DNA of 64,000 nucleotides, from the NCBI RefSeq assembly GCF_036323495.1, contig NZ_AP028947.1, forward strand, positions 434,001-498,000, read 5' to 3'. The first letter of the stretch is position 1, and every line of letters starts with the position of its first letter. Below the pieces are notes generated by a model, which had not been told where the DNA came from, made no database searches, and saw only the letters and a list, made by a program, of their open reading frames with translations. The translations under genes and the position numbers were made by a program. Source of the DNA: Limnobacter thiooxidans. Its GTDB lineage: Bacteria; Pseudomonadota; Gammaproteobacteria; Burkholderiales; Burkholderiaceae_B. Below are positions 8,038 through 16,438 of this stretch, in pieces.

Positions 8038-10191
8038 TCATGCTAACCGGGAAATCAACACGTTGACGGAATGTACAAAGTTCCTTTCCCGCAAGTATTG
8101 GATGACCCTGGGGTTTGCCAACTCCTGCAGTGAAAGTCCGTGCTGTGAAAGACTGTCAAGCGTGATGGCTAAAAACGCATCGTCCGTGCGTTGCATCAAA
8201 AGTTGCAGCGCGCTGTATTGGCCATAGTTGGTGGTGTCGAATCTTGCACCCGCCTCGTAAAACCGGACGACGACTTCCGGGCATCGGATTAGTTTGATGT
8301 TGCTGCACAGTGTTTGGGTGAGCAAATGAGGTGCATGGGTTGCCATGACATCAATGTAGGCAAGGCCGTGTGCACGGTTTGTGGAAGCGAATGCCGGGTT
8401 GTCGTTCGCGAGCCTGGCCGCCTTGGCCGGCTGAGAAGTCCAGTGGAATTGAAGGGCACCCTTGTAAAGCGAGATATCAACGGTGGGTGGGTGCAGGCTG
8501 GCAATAAGGTCTATCCGTCTCCAGATATCAAGTGGAATCTGAACGCCGTAAGAACTCGAATTGAAGTGGACGGCATATCTCAGCAACTTGCAGATTTGTT
8601 CAGGTGAATAGTTTTTCAACACCTTGGAGTGCTGAAAATTATCCAGCGCTTTCAACAACACGTTCATGTAGTTGAGGTTGATTTCCATCTGCCCAAACTT
8701 CAAGTCATGGGCAAAGCCCATGGCCATGTTGACAAATACATCATTGGGTACATAAGGGTCAAAATCCTGTGACTTGCAATTGGGCAAGCTTTGTCCCCAG
8801 TCGTTGCGCAGCATTTCATGCAAGGCTGCTTTCAGTAGCAATGAACTGGTTTGTTGTGTGCACACCGCGTCAAAAAACTCCCGGGTTTGTGCCGGGCTCA
8901 AGTGTTTGCTGCTGAGCAGTTGCTGTTCATTTTCACCCATCATGCCGGGGGGTGGGCTTGTTTCAAGCCAACGCAATTGCCCTCTGCTAAGAATGGAAAT
9001 CCTGCCGTTTTCGTTTTGACTGCGAGCAATCCATCGCCGCACTGTTTCGTGCTGCACGTGCACGTTGGGCGAGTATTCTGTTTGCTTCACAATTGAAAGG
9101 GCGAGCAGGGTGGGGTTGTCGTGCAAGCTGCAGGGCATTTCATCATCGTCCAGTTCGATGAGGGTATGGGGTTCAACAGGGCCATGCTTGTTGCTGATTA
9201 CTTCAATGATTGTCATGCAATGCTCGGGAAAGTCCGTGGTGCCCGTTGCCTGCGCCTGGCTCCACAAATCATGTGCCTCTTCAAGAATCTGGGTGGCCAG
9301 AACGTTGGCAATGACCGATGGAGTTTGGAGGTCTGTCAGTGTCCTGCTCAATCGGTTTCGCTGATTCATGTTTTCAACATAAGCGCGCGATGCAAACACA
9401 TCGTCAATGAATGGCAGGTGCATGGCGCGTGAAAAGTGGTTCTGCCAGGCTGCAACCCTGTGCACCTCATTGCCTATCCTGTTGCCGGCCGCATCCGGGT
9501 TCTGGTGAATGAATTCCGCAATTGCATTACGCACAATCTGAATTCTCATGGCTTCAAACCGTTCCGGCAGCGAAGGGGTGAATGTGGCTTGGCGAACAGT
9601 ATTCACAGCCTCGTCGAAGTGCTGGATAATTCCCGGGGCACACACATCCAGACGTTGGGAAAGCTCCCTGATGGTGGCACGTGCATTTTCTTCTCCGTCG
9701 CGTGCCACCAGTTCTGGTCGTTGTTGGGCGAAGGTGTGTATTCGAAAAAGACGGCTTGCATCGGGGCAGGCTTGTAGATAGAGATCTGCTTGAAATGTGC
9801 CAAAACGGGAAGATTCATTTTCACTGACCGGTTGCCAAAGCCCGCCGCCCAGCGCCTGAAAATTTGTGTTGCGCTGGTTCACCGTGCCAGCAGAGTTCGC
9901 TATGCGATCAAGTTCGGTCAGTGTGTGTGTCACCCGGGTTTTGAACAACTGGTATTGCGGTGTCGACTTGAAGGTTTGTAGGGCCAACATTTTTTGGTAG
10001 GCCCCTCCTTGATTGGGTGCTCGGCCCGGTGGATTGACGACCAAATTCGGAATGTCCACAGATTCCATCAAGTGCTGAAAGCGTTGCTTGAGTGACAAGC
10101 CTGGTGCGCTGGCCAGTTCAATCGCGGTACTGAAATTGGGGTCGGGGTTGTAAGCGGGTGCTGCAAATGACAGGTTGGAGCGGCTGGGCAT
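8038..10191 (-). CDS. Large putative effector of the island family, intact reference copy
   Basis: This 717-residue protein has no signal peptide. Its blocks in order are: N-terminal ASAPGLSLKQRF (27-38); ACPDASRLFRIHTFAQQRPEL (141-161); LDVCAPGIIQHFDEA (181-195, Cys184); RFEAMRIQIVRNAIAEF (211-227); EVHRVAAWQNHFSRAMHLP (242-260); an ILEEAHDLW helix; MLRNDWG; PNDVFVNMAMGFA; and an ankyrin-like tail with VVVRFYEAGARFDTT. The Cys to EVxxxxAxQ spacing (58) and the order of elements resemble the SspH2/IpaH NEL domain, but Pro replaces the Asp of CxD. It is the first gene of the leftward operon and is coupled to the frameshifted paralogue. Function is unknown; a host-directed effector is an inference from the context. 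Confidence 0.75.
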   Translation of the reverse strand: MPSRSNLSFAAPAYNPDPNFSTAIELASAPGLSLKQRFQHLMESVDIPNLVVNPPGRAPNQGGAYQKMLALQTFKSTPQYQLFKTRVTHTLTELDRIANSAGTVNQRNTNFQALGGGLWQPVSENESSRFGTFQADLYLQACPDASRLFRIHTFAQQRPELVARDGEENARATIRELSQRLDVCAPGIIQHFDEAVNTVRQATFTPSLPERFEAMRIQIVRNAIAEFIHQNPDAAGNRIGNEVHRVAAWQNHFSRAMHLPFIDDVFASRAYVENMNQRNRLSRTLTDLQTPSVIANVLATQILEEAHDLWSQAQATGTTDFPEHCMTIIEVISNKHGPVEPHTLIELDDDEMPCSLHDNPTLLALSIVKQTEYSPNVHVQHETVRRWIARSQNENGRISILSRGQLRWLETSPPPGMMGENEQQLLSSKHLSPAQTREFFDAVCTQQTSSLLLKAALHEMLRNDWGQSLPNCKSQDFDPYVPNDVFVNMAMGFAHDLKFGQMEINLNYMNVLLKALDNFQHSKVLKNYSPEQICKLLRYAVHFNSSSYGVQIPLDIWRRIDLIASLHPPTVDISLYKGALQFHWTSQPAKAARLANDNPAFASTNRAHGLAYIDVMATHAPHLLTQTLCSNIKLIRCPEVVVRFYEAGARFDTTNYGQYSALQLLMQRTDDAFLAITLDSLSQHGLSLQELANPRVIQYLRERNFVHSVNVLISRLA

Positions 10192-10252
10192 GTTGTAGAA
10201 AGGTCAGGTAAAAAATCAGGCGAATTGAGTGGTTCGCAGGCGTCGGGAGTTC

Positions 10253-10316
10253 ATGCAAAATTTGCATATCAATGCAGTTGGTTGAGCAAATACTGTTGAA
10301 CTTTTTCATATGAAAA
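10253..10316. promoter_or_regulatory. Divergent promoter region with two palindromes
   Basis: Between the leftward effector operon and the rightward YopJ-like gene lie ATGCAAA-A-TTTGCAT (10253-10267, arms perfect around one central base) and TTTTCATATGAAAA (10303-10316, perfect). The region 10192-10349 is AT-rich and carries no gene. The palindromes are candidate operators that would co-regulate both directions. No TTCG-N-TTCG type hrp/PIP box was seen. Confidence 0.4.
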
Positions 10317-10349
10317 GCTCCTCAGCTGAATTCAAGAGATGTTTCAACG

Positions 10350-11540
10350 ATGAATTCACTTTCCCTTGGCAGACGTTTTGGCTATTTTCAAGACACCTAT
10401 CCCTCGCCGGGGAGCAGTCCAGATGATCGGTCGCCCGTGCTGGCCAATGCAGTTCGGGGTCTGGGTACGCAGTTCAAACCCCTGCAGCCGTGCGACGGAC
10501 AGGCAGCAGCACTGTCTGCTTTGCAAGGCTTGCGAAATGAATTGCTGGTTGGCGGGCGCCTGAACCTGTCTGCTTTGTCGCAGCACCTTGCGCTGCTTGC
10601 AACACGCGAGCGCCGTTTGGCATTGGCGCACACGCACCGGCTGTTCTCATATCCCCGAGTGGGCCTGCCCGGAGCGGATGAAGACAATCGCGCACTCAGC
10701 TACGTGGTGCCCAAGCCCCTGGATTGCGCAAAGGCTATTCTGGCCGATGAATATCTACAAAAATATGGCGTACGGATTGTTCCTGTACTTGCGCCAAGCC
10801 AGAATGGAGATTATCTGCGCAGTGTGGTGCGCCACCTTTCTGCCGCATCCGGTGAGCCGGTGGGCTTTCTCTTGCGTGTGATCTCAGATCATCGCCACAC
10901 GGAAGTTTTTGATTATGAAAACCATGTGCTTCCACTGGTCATTCAGGCCGGTGCACACGGCATCGATGTAATCAACTTGAACTCGATGGGTGAAGTGGAC
11001 AACTCCTACCAGCGCTTTTTGAAAAACATGGATGTGATAAAACAAAGCGTACCTGGTGTTGAGGTTCGTTCTGCAACAGTTCTCTCTCAACGGCAAGCGG
11101 ACGAGCAGTCTTGCCACACTGATGCGATACAGGTGTTGAAAGACGCCCTGCTGCGTTTCAGGCGTTCCGGTCAGTCCAGTTTTTTCAATTGCATGCTGGG
11201 TCATGCTGAAGTGGCGCTGGGTGATGTCGACGAGCCCCGGTTTTGCCTGCCGTCAGCCTTGCAGAAAACAACGCAACGCTCGGCCGCATTGCGGAATGAT
11301 GCCGTGAATTTCGCTGAACCTGTTGAGCCCAAGGGACACAGCCTTCACTCCCATCGAGAAAAATATTCAGCTGCGTTTCAGGTGAGTCCGCACATTGAGG
11401 ATGAGCGCCTGGACAAGCCAGTGAATCATTTTTTGACAATCAAGGCGTTCAGAAATGCAGACCGGGTGCTGTCTGTGCTTGAAGGCCTGGCTCCGAGCGA
11501 GCGCAAGCGTTATCTGAATCAGCTGCGCCAGCAGTGGTGA
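10350..11540 (+). CDS. YopJ/PopP2- or Ulp1-like putative effector, divergent copy
   Basis: This 396-residue cytosolic-type protein is paralogous to the genes at 1-817 and 880-2307. The triad pattern is complete: His192 in NHVLPLVIQ, Asp206 in GIDVINLN, Gln249 and Cys255 in RQADEQSCHTDAIQVL. Spacings are His-Asp 14, Asp-Cys 49 and Gln-Cys 6. The segment VNHFLTIKAFRNADRVL near the end matches the other full copy, as does a HSHREKYS motif. The Ser/Gln-rich N-terminus of the 880-2307 copy is missing, so this one is shorter at the front. It is transcribed away from the large-effector operon from a shared control region. Acetyltransferase, deSUMOylase or other activity cannot be told apart from sequence alone. 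Confidence 0.72.
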   Translation: MNSLSLGRRFGYFQDTYPSPGSSPDDRSPVLANAVRGLGTQFKPLQPCDGQAAALSALQGLRNELLVGGRLNLSALSQHLALLATRERRLALAHTHRLFSYPRVGLPGADEDNRALSYVVPKPLDCAKAILADEYLQKYGVRIVPVLAPSQNGDYLRSVVRHLSAASGEPVGFLLRVISDHRHTEVFDYENHVLPLVIQAGAHGIDVINLNSMGEVDNSYQRFLKNMDVIKQSVPGVEVRSATVLSQRQADEQSCHTDAIQVLKDALLRFRRSGQSSFFNCMLGHAEVALGDVDEPRFCLPSALQKTTQRSAALRNDAVNFAEPVEPKGHSLHSHREKYSAAFQVSPHIEDERLDKPVNHFLTIKAFRNADRVLSVLEGLAPSERKRYLNQLRQQW

Positions 11541-11603
11541 GGGGATGTACTTGTCATCACCCGGTAGAGTTCTCGCTTAGGATTGGATCTCCTGCCTTAC
11601 CTG

Positions 11604-11627
11604 GGCTGCATTCGGGCAGCCGTTTTT
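11604..11627 (+). terminator. Putative Rho-independent terminator
   Basis: GGCTGC, a six-base loop and GCAGCC are followed by GTTTTT. It lies 64 bases after the YopJ-like gene and just before the glycosyltransferase start, so it would separate the two units. The stem is short. Confidence 0.45.
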
Positions 11628-11631
11628 CACC

Positions 11632-12417
11632 ATGAGTTATTCCGTGATCATCCGGGCCCATGAAACATCGCCCCTGCTAGTGAGGGCGATTCAATGTCTG
11701 CGGGCGCAGTCTTTACCCCCTCGGGAAATTGTGGTGGTTGATTCCTCGGGCAGCGAGCAGGTGGCACAAAGGCTGCGTGAGCTGGCAGATGTACATGTGC
11801 CATACGGGGCAGGTCAGTTCAACTATTCCCGGGCCATTCACCTAGGGGTTGCCGTAGCGGCAGCAGACCATGTACTGGTTCACAGCGCCCATGTTGCATT
11901 AATGGATCCTCAGCTCGTAGAGTCTGCATTTCAGCAGGCTGCGGCAGCGAAATGTGCTGTTTTCTATTTTCGCAAAGGGGTTTCAACCGCTTATGACAAC
12001 ATCGATATCACCCGATTCGATGGCCGCAATGGCTTGGCCAATTCCTGCGCGATGATTCCCCGCAACCTGTTGCTTCAGCGCGGGTTCCGTGAAGAAGTGT
12101 TTTCAGCCGAAGACCAGGAATGGGCGGCCTGGTTCATTCGCGAACAGAAGGGCTGTGTATTGCGCATCACGTCACCTGCGTGCGTGTATGAAAACCCGCA
12201 TTTGAACATTCAGAAAAAAGTGAATGAAGACCTTGCCATTGCCTGTTTCGTGAACCGGCATGAACGTTGGCCCAACAACATTGCAGCACGGCTGGGGCGT
12301 GCTGCGTTGGCCTGTGTACGCCGCCGGCCGGAACGTGCCCGTTTGCACTGGCTTGTGGCCATCGGCCTGCTGGGTAGTTATTTCAAGCCGACCCAGAGAA
12401 AGTCGCGTTATTTTTGA
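11632..12417 (+). CDS. Family 2 (GT-A fold) glycosyltransferase-like protein
   Basis: This 261-residue protein begins with the GT2 nucleotide-sugar pattern SVIIRAHETSPLL, followed by PREIVVVDSSGS. A long mid-region contains FSAEDQEWAAWF, which corresponds to the catalytic ED-type acid of inverting GT2 enzymes. The classical DxD motif is not obvious (the equivalent stretch is HSAHVAL), which may mean a divergent donor or loss of metal binding. There is no clear membrane segment. It stands alone and its 3' end overlaps the convergent membrane-protein gene by 35 bp. The product may act on a surface glycan; the acceptor is unknown. Confidence 0.7.
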   Translation: MSYSVIIRAHETSPLLVRAIQCLRAQSLPPREIVVVDSSGSEQVAQRLRELADVHVPYGAGQFNYSRAIHLGVAVAAADHVLVHSAHVALMDPQLVESAFQQAAAAKCAVFYFRKGVSTAYDNIDITRFDGRNGLANSCAMIPRNLLLQRGFREEVFSAEDQEWAAWFIREQKGCVLRITSPACVYENPHLNIQKKVNEDLAIACFVNRHERWPNNIAARLGRAALACVRRRPERARLHWLVAIGLLGSYFKPTQRKSRYF

Positions 12418-13111
12418 GTTGCAGCATCGCCAAGGGTGAATAATGTGGCGGTTCACCCTTGCGCAGGCAAAGCGTTGCTGTGTAAATCAGCAGGGCGCTG
12501 ACTGCCACCATTTCACCGCCATCTTCCATCACCGCCAGCACAAATTGAAGCCGCCAGCCTGTTTGAACCAACATGTGCAGCAAATCCACCAACACACCAA
12601 AGCAGGCGAGCAGCACCACCAGTTGCAACAGGTGGTGCGATGAACGCCTGAAGCGGCGATCGCCCTGCAGGTAGGCCAATCCCAGGGGGATGGACAGCAA
12701 CAGTGCTGCACAAAGGGCGTAAATCACCTCTCCGATGTCTTGTAGTCGCAATCCCCATGGCGGAATGAAATCAAGATGGCGGGCGATGACGCCGCCCACC
12801 TTTTCGTGAATGCCCAAGGCGTCGTCGGCCAGCAGGAATAGAAACACGAAGGCCCAGGCGGTGGGCGCCAAGGTGCGAGTTTTGACCGCGATCACAAAAA
12901 AAAGCAGGCTGGCCCAAAAATACTTCAGGTACTGGTAAATCTCGGAATAACCCGCATCTTTCTCGATGTTGAGCAAGGGGTTGTTCCACACCGGGGTGAG
13001 TGAATTGATTGTGTGGAGGACGATAAAGCACAGGTCTGCGCCCAAAAACAACAGAAATAGCAGCCCCACTTGCTCGCGCGTTGTGAGCAATTCAACCGGA
13101 TTTTTTTTCAT
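12383..13111 (-). CDS. Polytopic membrane protein of unknown function
   Basis: This 242-residue protein has about six or seven hydrophobic segments and a short basic N-terminus (MKKNP). Polar residues recur near or inside the membrane spans: DDALGIHEK, LQDIGEV, DLLHM and MEDGGEM. Such spaced Asp/Glu/His residues are seen in membrane hydrolases and metal-binding membrane enzymes, but no family is recognised. It converges on the glycosyltransferase gene, overlapping its end by 35 bp. An upstream TTGACA on the minus strand (13110-13115 region) sits too close to the start to be a promoter. The family is unknown; the membrane location is confident. Confidence 0.7.
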   Translation of the reverse strand: MKKNPVELLTTREQVGLLFLLFLGADLCFIVLHTINSLTPVWNNPLLNIEKDAGYSEIYQYLKYFWASLLFFVIAVKTRTLAPTAWAFVFLFLLADDALGIHEKVGGVIARHLDFIPPWGLRLQDIGEVIYALCAALLLSIPLGLAYLQGDRRFRRSSHHLLQLVVLLACFGVLVDLLHMLVQTGWRLQFVLAVMEDGGEMVAVSALLIYTATLCLRKGEPPHYSPLAMLQLKNNATFSGSA

Positions 13112-13332
13112 TTTGACAAAACCTGAAATCAGTTGAATAAAAATTGGGTGCCTGGCCCCGTTGTTTGGTTCCTTTTAATTAAAGGAGTGGGTCTAAGTGA
13201 TTGATTCGGGGTAGAAACTTACACCAGCCTTACCTAAATCGAGTGAAGGGTGATATCGTATAGCCTGTCTAAAGACTGATACAACACTTATAAAAAAATC
13301 AGGGCGATGTTGCTTGTGCAGGGGAGACTTAA

Positions 13333-15159
13333 ATGGCACCCGGGCAATGGCTGGCGTCAGCTCTGATTTGCATGGAGATTAGCCAAATGTCTGCACGTCC
13401 CGAGGACGCAGGTTTGAATACTGCGAAAGTATCCCCCGATCAATTCAATGGTTTTGTCAGCGCCGAAGCGCAAGCGCTTTTTGAGTCCCGTTACTGGACC
13501 AAGAGCTACCCCCCCGGTGTGTCAGGTGACATGCCTCCACTGCGTTACAACAGCATGCTGGAACTGGTTTCCGAGTGTCTGAAGAAATACGCAGACCGCC
13601 CAGCCTTTGTGTCGGCAGGAACAGAATTTTCATACAAGCAGGTTGACGACATGTCAGACCAGTTTGCCGGTTACCTGAAATCCATTGGAGTGAAGGCTGG
13701 CGACGTGGTCGCGATCATGTTGCCCAACTGCGTACAGTTCCCTGTGTGTTTCGTGGGCGCCATGAAGCTGGGTTGTACCCTGACCAACGTGAACCCACTG
13801 TACACCGTGCGTGAATTGAATCACCAGTTGAAAGATTCTGGCGCAACCACCATCGTGGTGTTCGAGAATTTTGCCAATACCCTGCAGCAGTCACTCGACG
13901 GCACCAAAGTCAAGAACATCGTGATCACGCAGCTCGGCGACCTGTTGGGTGGTTTGAAGGGTTTGATCATCAACTTCGTGATGCGCAAGGTCAAGAAGAT
14001 GGTGCCAGCCTACAACCTACCGCAAGCAGTGCCCATGAAAAAGGCACTGGCTGCCGGCAAAGGCGTGGCTTACCCGAAGCCCAGCCCCAAGCTGGACGAT
14101 GTGGCCCTGTTGCAATACACAGGTGGCACAACGGGCGTCTCCAAGGGCGCAATGCTGACCCAGCGCAACCTGATGAGCAACATGGAACAAGGTTTGGCCT
14201 GGATGAGCGAAGCCATTGGCAAAGACCCGATTTGTGTGGTCACCATGCTGCCTCTGTATCACATCTATGCGTTGGCCGTGAATTGCATGTTGTTCATGAC
14301 TTTCGGTGCACGGAACATCCTGATTGCCAACCCGCGTGATGTGGGCACGGTGATGAAGGTGCTGCGCAAGGAAAAATTCCATGTCATTACTGCGGTGAAC
14401 ACCCTGTTCAACGCGTTCCTGAACAATGACGAGTTTTGCAGCCGCGACTTCTCCGACATGAAGTTCGCAATGAGCGGTGGCATGGCCTTGCAGCAGCCGA
14501 TCGCAGAACGCTGGTACAAGGTGACTGGTTGTGCCATCTCCGAAGGTTTTGGCATGACAGAAACCTCACCGGTGGTTACTGTGCCCCCATTGCATGGCGG
14601 CGAGCGCCCAGCCTTCCGTGGTAACGTGGGTTTGCCAATTCCTGGTACCGAAGTGCGCCTGAAGCGTGACGACGGCCTGTGGGCTGGCTTGAATGAACCA
14701 GGCGAAATTTGCGTGCGCGGCCCGCAAGTCATGCTGGGTTACCTGAACCGCCCAGAAGAAACTGCGAAAACCATCGACAAGGATGGCTGGCTGGCCACCG
14801 GTGACATCGGCACCATGGATGAGCAGGGCTATGTAAAAATCGTGGACCGCAAGAAAGACATGATCATTGTGTCGGGCTTCAACGTGTTCCCCAACGAGAT
14901 TGAAGACGTGGTTGCTCAACACCCTGGCGTGCTGGAGTGCGGCGTGGTGGGCGTGCCCGACCCAGTGACTGGCGAGAAAGTGAAGCTGGTTGTGGTGAAA
15001 AAAGACGCCAGTGTGACCAAGGAAGACTTGATTGCGCATTGCCGTCAAAACCTGACCGGTTACAAAATTCCATCATTTGTGGAATTCCGCGACGATTTGC
15101 CTAAAACACCCGTTGGCAAGATTCTGCGCCGTGAATTGCGCGACAAACCGAAAGAGTAA
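13333..15159 (+). CDS. fadD: Long-chain fatty acid--CoA ligase
   Basis: This 608-residue adenylate-forming enzyme activates fatty acids with ATP and CoA at the inner membrane for beta-oxidation or lipid synthesis. Signatures are YTGGTTGVSKGAML (about 262-275), GFGMTETSPV, GWLATGDIG, the FACS motif VDRKKDMIIVSGFNVFPNE, and the C-terminal catalytic Lys in PKTPVGKILRREL. Two starts have good ribosome sites: ATG 13333 (GGGGAG six bases upstream) and ATG 13387 (GGAG nine bases upstream). The second gives a length closer to the usual 550-590. The gene is single, with a strong terminator at 15179-15210. The 221 bases upstream hold no gene. Confidence 0.92.
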   Translation: MAPGQWLASALICMEISQMSARPEDAGLNTAKVSPDQFNGFVSAEAQALFESRYWTKSYPPGVSGDMPPLRYNSMLELVSECLKKYADRPAFVSAGTEFSYKQVDDMSDQFAGYLKSIGVKAGDVVAIMLPNCVQFPVCFVGAMKLGCTLTNVNPLYTVRELNHQLKDSGATTIVVFENFANTLQQSLDGTKVKNIVITQLGDLLGGLKGLIINFVMRKVKKMVPAYNLPQAVPMKKALAAGKGVAYPKPSPKLDDVALLQYTGGTTGVSKGAMLTQRNLMSNMEQGLAWMSEAIGKDPICVVTMLPLYHIYALAVNCMLFMTFGARNILIANPRDVGTVMKVLRKEKFHVITAVNTLFNAFLNNDEFCSRDFSDMKFAMSGGMALQQPIAERWYKVTGCAISEGFGMTETSPVVTVPPLHGGERPAFRGNVGLPIPGTEVRLKRDDGLWAGLNEPGEICVRGPQVMLGYLNRPEETAKTIDKDGWLATGDIGTMDEQGYVKIVDRKKDMIIVSGFNVFPNEIEDVVAQHPGVLECGVVGVPDPVTGEKVKLVVVKKDASVTKEDLIAHCRQNLTGYKIPSFVEFRDDLPKTPVGKILRRELRDKPKE

Positions 15160-15178
15160 TTTTCAGTATTACCTGATG

Positions 15179-15210
15179 AAAAAAAACCACCGTTTTGGTG
15201 GTTTTTTTTC
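15179..15210. terminator. Bidirectional Rho-independent terminator
   Basis: A-run, ACCACC, loop GTTT, GGTGGT and an eight-base T-run form a symmetric hairpin flanked by A and T tracts. It can stop both fadD from the left and the convergent OmpA-type gene from the right. Confidence 0.85.
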
Positions 15211-15263
15211 GTTCGTACACTGCGTCCCGGAGCTTATGCCCCGGGCTGTGATCGAGTATCTGA

Positions 15264-15920
15264 TCAGTTGCGCACGTACATTTCAACACGACGGTTTTGG
15301 GTACGGCCCGCTTCAGTGTCGTTACTGGCCACGGGGAAACCTTCGCCCAGGCCGGCGGCTGTCAGGCGACCACCCTCAATGCCCTTGGATGTCAGGAAGC
15401 TCGTCACGGATTGCGCGCGACGCACTGACAAATCCTGGTTGTACTGGTCACTGCCTGTGCTGTCGGTGTAACCAATCACGCACACAATGGTGTTGGGGTT
15501 GTCGCGCAAGGTGGCGGCGATTTGATCCAGCGTGCCGGCAAACTGGGATTTGATGGCGGTTTTGTTGGTGTCAAACAGTGCGGCACCGGGGATGTCGAGC
15601 ATCACCGAACCATCGCGCTGTTCACGCACTGCAATCTGGCTGCCTACCAGGTAACCGAACAGGCCGCCCAGCGCCGCGCCGCGCACCGTGTCTTTGCCAT
15701 CAATGCTGTTGCCTACCAATGCACCACCGATTGCTCCCACTGCGGTGCCAATGGCCGTTTTGGTGTTGTTGACCTTGCGTTCAGGCGCAACGGGGCAACC
15801 TGCCACTGCAACCGGAGAGCCAGCTGCTGGTTGCGAGGGGGCTTGTGGCTGCTGAATCACGTTGGCACAACCGGCTGCAAATAATGTAAGTGCAACGGCT
15901 GAAAGTTTGAATGTGTTCAT
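15264..15920 (-). CDS. OmpA-family lipoprotein with glycine zipper
   Basis: This 218-residue protein has a signal peptide ending in the lipobox LFAAGC (Cys18), so it should be a lipid-anchored outer-membrane or periplasmic protein. Residues about 55-95 hold a glycine-zipper segment (AIGTAVGAIGGALVGNS and AALGGLFGYLVG). The C-terminal 110 residues are an OmpA/Pal peptidoglycan-binding domain, with the motifs VIGYTDSTGSDQYNQDLSVR and TQNRRVEM. The start has an AAGGA site. Proteins of this architecture (YiaD/Pal type) tie the envelope to peptidoglycan. It is monocistronic and converges with fadD. Confidence 0.88.
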   Translation of the reverse strand: MNTFKLSAVALTLFAAGCANVIQQPQAPSQPAAGSPVAVAGCPVAPERKVNNTKTAIGTAVGAIGGALVGNSIDGKDTVRGAALGGLFGYLVGSQIAVREQRDGSVMLDIPGAALFDTNKTAIKSQFAGTLDQIAATLRDNPNTIVCVIGYTDSTGSDQYNQDLSVRRAQSVTSFLTSKGIEGGRLTAAGLGEGFPVASNDTEAGRTQNRRVEMYVRN

Positions 15921-16027
15921 GGTGTGTGTCCTTGAATATTGTTTTAAAGCGAAATTTCACTGCCTGATTGTAACGCCTCAATTCTTTTCGGGTTGACTAT
16001 AAAAATTTCATGGCGCTACACTGCCAC

Positions 16028-16438
16028 ATGCTTAAATCCCTCACGATACTTCTTGCTTTTCAGGCGCTGGGCGAGTTGCTCTCATTTGCAGCCTTTCCTT
16101 CCATTCCGGGGCCTGTACTCGGGCTTGTGTCGCTGCTGACGTATTTTTTCATTCGAGGTGGTGTTCCTGCGGACATTCAGACCACTGCGAATGTGTTCAC
16201 GGCCAATCTCGGTTTGCTGTTTGTTCCCGCCGCGGTCGGTGTGGTGGTGTTTTGGCCTGTGCTCGCCGAGTTTGGCTTCATCATTTTGCTGACCTTGTTG
16301 GTCAGTGTAGTGACCACGCTGGTGGGGACGGCTTTTGTCCTTGATCGCCTGGCTGCGCGTTTCATGCCAGGGGAAGTCAGTGAAACTGGAGCGGCCAATG
16401 TGTCCGGGCAGGCCACTGAGGTTATCCGCAATGACTGA
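16028..16438 (+). CDS. CidA/LrgA-family holin-like membrane protein
   Basis: About 136 residues starting at MLKSLTILLAFQALGE, the usual family N-terminus; an upstream in-frame ATG at 16010 adds six residues. It has four hydrophobic segments and the conserved SIPGPVLGL and NLGLLFVPAAVG motifs of the CidA/LrgA (UPF0299) family. These work with LrgB-type partners to modulate murein hydrolase export or to move small metabolites such as pyruvate. The 3' end overlaps the next gene as ATGACTGA, which shows a coupled two-gene operon. Confidence 0.85.
   Translation: MLKSLTILLAFQALGELLSFAAFPSIPGPVLGLVSLLTYFFIRGGVPADIQTTANVFTANLGLLFVPAAVGVVVFWPVLAEFGFIILLTLLVSVVTTLVGTAFVLDRLAARFMPGEVSETGAANVSGQATEVIRND

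Noticed and set aside
10192..10349. hrp/PIP box for type III regulation
   Set aside because: No paired TTCG motifs with the right spacing were seen in the intergenic region.
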